Origin: Natronoarchaeum rubrum
GTDB lineage: Archaea; Halobacteriota; Halobacteria; Halobacteriales; Natronoarchaeaceae
Length of the DNA stretch: 64,000 nt
Direction of reading: 5' to 3'
Assembly (NCBI RefSeq): GCF_024494695.1
Contig: NZ_JANHDP010000005.1
Location: 281,424-345,423 of the forward strand
Under the pieces are notes generated by a model, which was not told the origin of the DNA, ran no database searches, and worked only from the letters and a program-made list of their open reading frames with translations. Below, one piece after another: positions 62,840 to 64,000 of the stretch (the first letter of the stretch is position 1; the number at the start of each line of letters is the position of its first letter). Both the position numbers and the translations under genes were made by a program.

Positions 62840-63148
62840 ATGGTACGTGAAGACGGTAAGCGGAATTTCGCGTTGCGTCGCACCGACGGTGAAGAACCGA
62901 GCGTCTTCTCCGGCAACACCCCACGCCAGGCCGCTCTCAAGGCTGCCCGTCGACTCGAGCCGGCGCCATCGGAAGATGACGCCGACGAAACCGAGCTTCG
63001 GCTTCGGGAGAAGGGAACGGACAAGGTCCACATCTACGACGGCTGGGCGTGGCACGAGACGGCGCCCGACGACAAGCCCGACTGGATGCCCGACGAGATC
63101 ACTGAAGCCAACGTCTCGAAGCAGGGCATCGAACACCTCGACGATTGA
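62840..63148 (+). CDS. MC1 family non-histone chromosomal protein
   Basis: 102-aa architectural DNA-binding protein that bends DNA. MVREDGKRNFALRRTDGEEPSVFSG, TPRQAALKAARRL, and ELRLREKGTDKVHIYDGWAWHETAP with DWMPDEITEANVSKQGIEHLD, all matching MC1, with the acidic spacer EPAPSEDDADET typical of haloarchaeal forms. The start is set by TATA and SD positions. Last protein gene before the rRNA operon. Confidence 0.93.
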   Translation: MVREDGKRNFALRRTDGEEPSVFSGNTPRQAALKAARRLEPAPSEDDADETELRLREKGTDKVHIYDGWAWHETAPDDKPDWMPDEITEANVSKQGIEHLDD

Positions 63149-63385
63149 CTCGGTGGCTGGCGACGATTCACACCTAGAGATTTTCGCGATCGTGTGACGC
63201 TGTAGTCCCGTAGTGCATTCCAAGTCGTGTCGGTGACGGAGCGCGATCTCTCCGAGACACGTGAGCTCGTCAGCGGTTCGGCTTCTGCCCTGTTGGTCCG
63301 TAGATGTCTGTTGTCACTTAGTGTCTCGATCTTCGATATTCTCTGCCACGGTAGCCGTTTCCGATGCGGGTTTGGTTCGACGGCG

Positions 63386-63392
63386 TTAAGTG
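63386..63392 (+). promoter_or_regulatory. rRNA promoter 1 box
   Basis: TTAAGTG; GCGAA lies exactly 29 nt downstream (63415-63419), a probable start-site motif. Confidence 0.55.
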
Positions 63393-63521
63393 TTCCACCG
63401 GCCTCCGAATGAATGCGAAGGACGTGACGTACCCCGTCGCCGGCTTGCAGTTTCCGGCGACCCATCCGGATCACTCCGGACGCAGTCGGGCAAACTCCCA
63501 CGCGGCGTCGAACCGACGCTA

Positions 63522-63528
63522 TTAAGTG
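63522..63528 (+). promoter_or_regulatory. rRNA promoter 2 box
   Basis: TTAAGTG, 136 nt after promoter 1; TACGAG lies 29 nt downstream (63551-63556). Confidence 0.55.
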
Positions 63529-63601
63529 GGAAAGGCTCGAACTGTTGAGGTACGAGCGTTCCCCCTCGGCGCCTGACGGCGCCGGGGACGATCCGATGAC
63601 C

Positions 63602-63608
63602 TTAAGTG
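63602..63608 (+). promoter_or_regulatory. rRNA promoter 3 box
   Basis: TTAAGTG, 80 nt after promoter 2; GCGAACG lies 29 nt downstream (63631-63637). Confidence 0.6.
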
Positions 63609-63945
63609 TAACAGGGTACTCGGATTGGATGCGAACGACACGATGCGATCGACGGATCGTTCAACTCGATCCGTTGTCGTGCCGGACGCGCTCCGAAGGG
63701 TTTAACACCCTTCCGGGGCGTATCAAAAAGTCCGGAAGAAAATGAGGATTCCACCCCTGCGGTCCGCCGTACAGATGGGATCTGATGTTAGCCTTGGTAG
63801 TTCGGCGACATCCGGCCGTTCGAGCGATGTCGTCGACCTACGGACCCATGCAATAGACGATCGTGGTCCCTGACGGGGACCACACATTATGGTGTTGCTC
63901 CCCTTTGGGGAGCATCCCGCCCACCGCCTCCCACCAGAGAGGCAC

Positions 63946-64000
63946 ATTCCGGTTGATCCTGCCGGAGGCCATTGCTATGGGGATCCGATTTAGCCATGCT
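63946..64000 (+). rRNA. rrs: 16S ribosomal RNA, 5' end
   Basis: Starts with ATTCCGGTTGATCCTGCC, the invariant archaeal 16S 5' end, followed by GGAGGCCATTGCTAT and GATTTAGCCATGCT. Only the first 55 bases are inside the window; the 5' central pseudoknot arm is present. 16S, 23S and 5S should follow beyond base 64000. Confidence 0.98.

Larger units (their letters stand above)
63149..63945 (+). promoter_or_regulatory. rRNA operon promoter and leader region
   Basis: 797 bases without a protein gene. Three boxes in series: TTAAG at 63386, 63522 and 63602, each followed 29 nt later by GCGAA, ACGAG-like or GCGAA sequence (63415, 63551, 63631) where haloarchaeal rRNA transcripts often start. A fourth, TTTAAC (63700-63705), lies inside an inverted repeat GAAGGGT...ACCCTTC (63695-63712). 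Downstream are the leader hairpins GTGGTCCC/GGGACCAC (63863-63883) and GCTCCCC-TTT-GGGGAGC (63897-63913), and the start of the 16S processing stem. Confidence 0.75.

Noticed and set aside
1..64000. CRISPR arrays, tRNA genes, transposases, integrases and att sites
   Set aside because: I looked for regularly spaced repeats, T-loop sequences and transposase or integrase motifs on both strands and found none convincing; short RNAs could still be missed by eye.

Overview
This is a chromosomal window from a halophilic archaeon (class Halobacteria). The evidence is high GC, very acidic proteins (Asp/Glu-rich, Lys-poor), haloarchaeal marker genes (a SAMP2 ubiquitin-like modifier, an MC1 chromatin protein, HalOD1 and bacterio-opsin-activator HTH proteins, a double-length EndA), and T/A-rich boxes about 26-30 nt before many start codons, as expected for leaderless archaeal transcripts. 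The last 55 bases are the 5' end of a 16S rRNA gene with an archaeal start. I cannot name the genus with confidence.

Layout. 0-12 kb: the end of an XPD/Rad3 helicase, an HPP-UspA fusion, sensor/regulator genes, TspO, replication factor C small subunit, a structured repeat, SAMP2, and Rio1 kinase with aIF1A. 12-16 kb: one very large secreted GH13 alpha-amylase-type enzyme with a Tat signal and a PGF-CTERM anchor. 16-31 kb: an H-NOX-like protein, PRPP synthetase, two phosphohexomutases, RpiA, LarB, a KH rRNA-processing protein, the thermosome, an ornithine cyclodeaminase homologue and a sugar porter. 32-36.5 kb: LeuRS, then a less GC-rich stretch with two small exported proteins of unknown role. 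36.5-50 kb: a Rieske-FAD oxidoreductase, Hsp20, prephenate dehydratase, and a lipoate-dependent 2-oxoacid dehydrogenase locus (E1 alpha, E1 beta, E2, E3) with lipoyl synthase. 50-54 kb: a Ski2-type helicase, a HAD hydrolase and a 650-bp non-coding block. 54-63 kb: a NucS-like zinc protein, EndA, TrpRS, both PheRS subunits, PyrD and MC1. 63.1-64 kb: tandem rRNA promoters and the start of 16S rRNA.

How the genes work together. Translation and RNA maturation dominate (aIF1A, Rio1, KH protein, EndA, LeuRS, TrpRS, PheRS, rRNA operon). Chaperones (thermosome, Hsp20), sugar phosphate enzymes (RpiA, Prs, GlmM-like mutases), starch use (amylase, with a nearby sugar porter) and the lipoylated 2-oxoacid dehydrogenase complex make up the rest.

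Most unusual signals. (1) Three related non-coding elements at 8.5-8.8 kb and 53.4-53.95 kb share a conserved block, a GAAAG/CTTTC-closed stem with one compensatory change, and a trailing module repeated every 51 nt; they look like an undescribed structured RNA or mobile repeat family. (2) A 28-codon mini-ORF ending in Phe codons over a T6 tract lies in the long leader of pheST, suggesting attenuation. (3) Paired identical palindromes lie in the lpdA/LUD divergent promoter. (4) An H-NOX-like protein carries Tyr in place of the heme-binding His. No CRISPR array, tRNA gene, transposase or integrase was seen.
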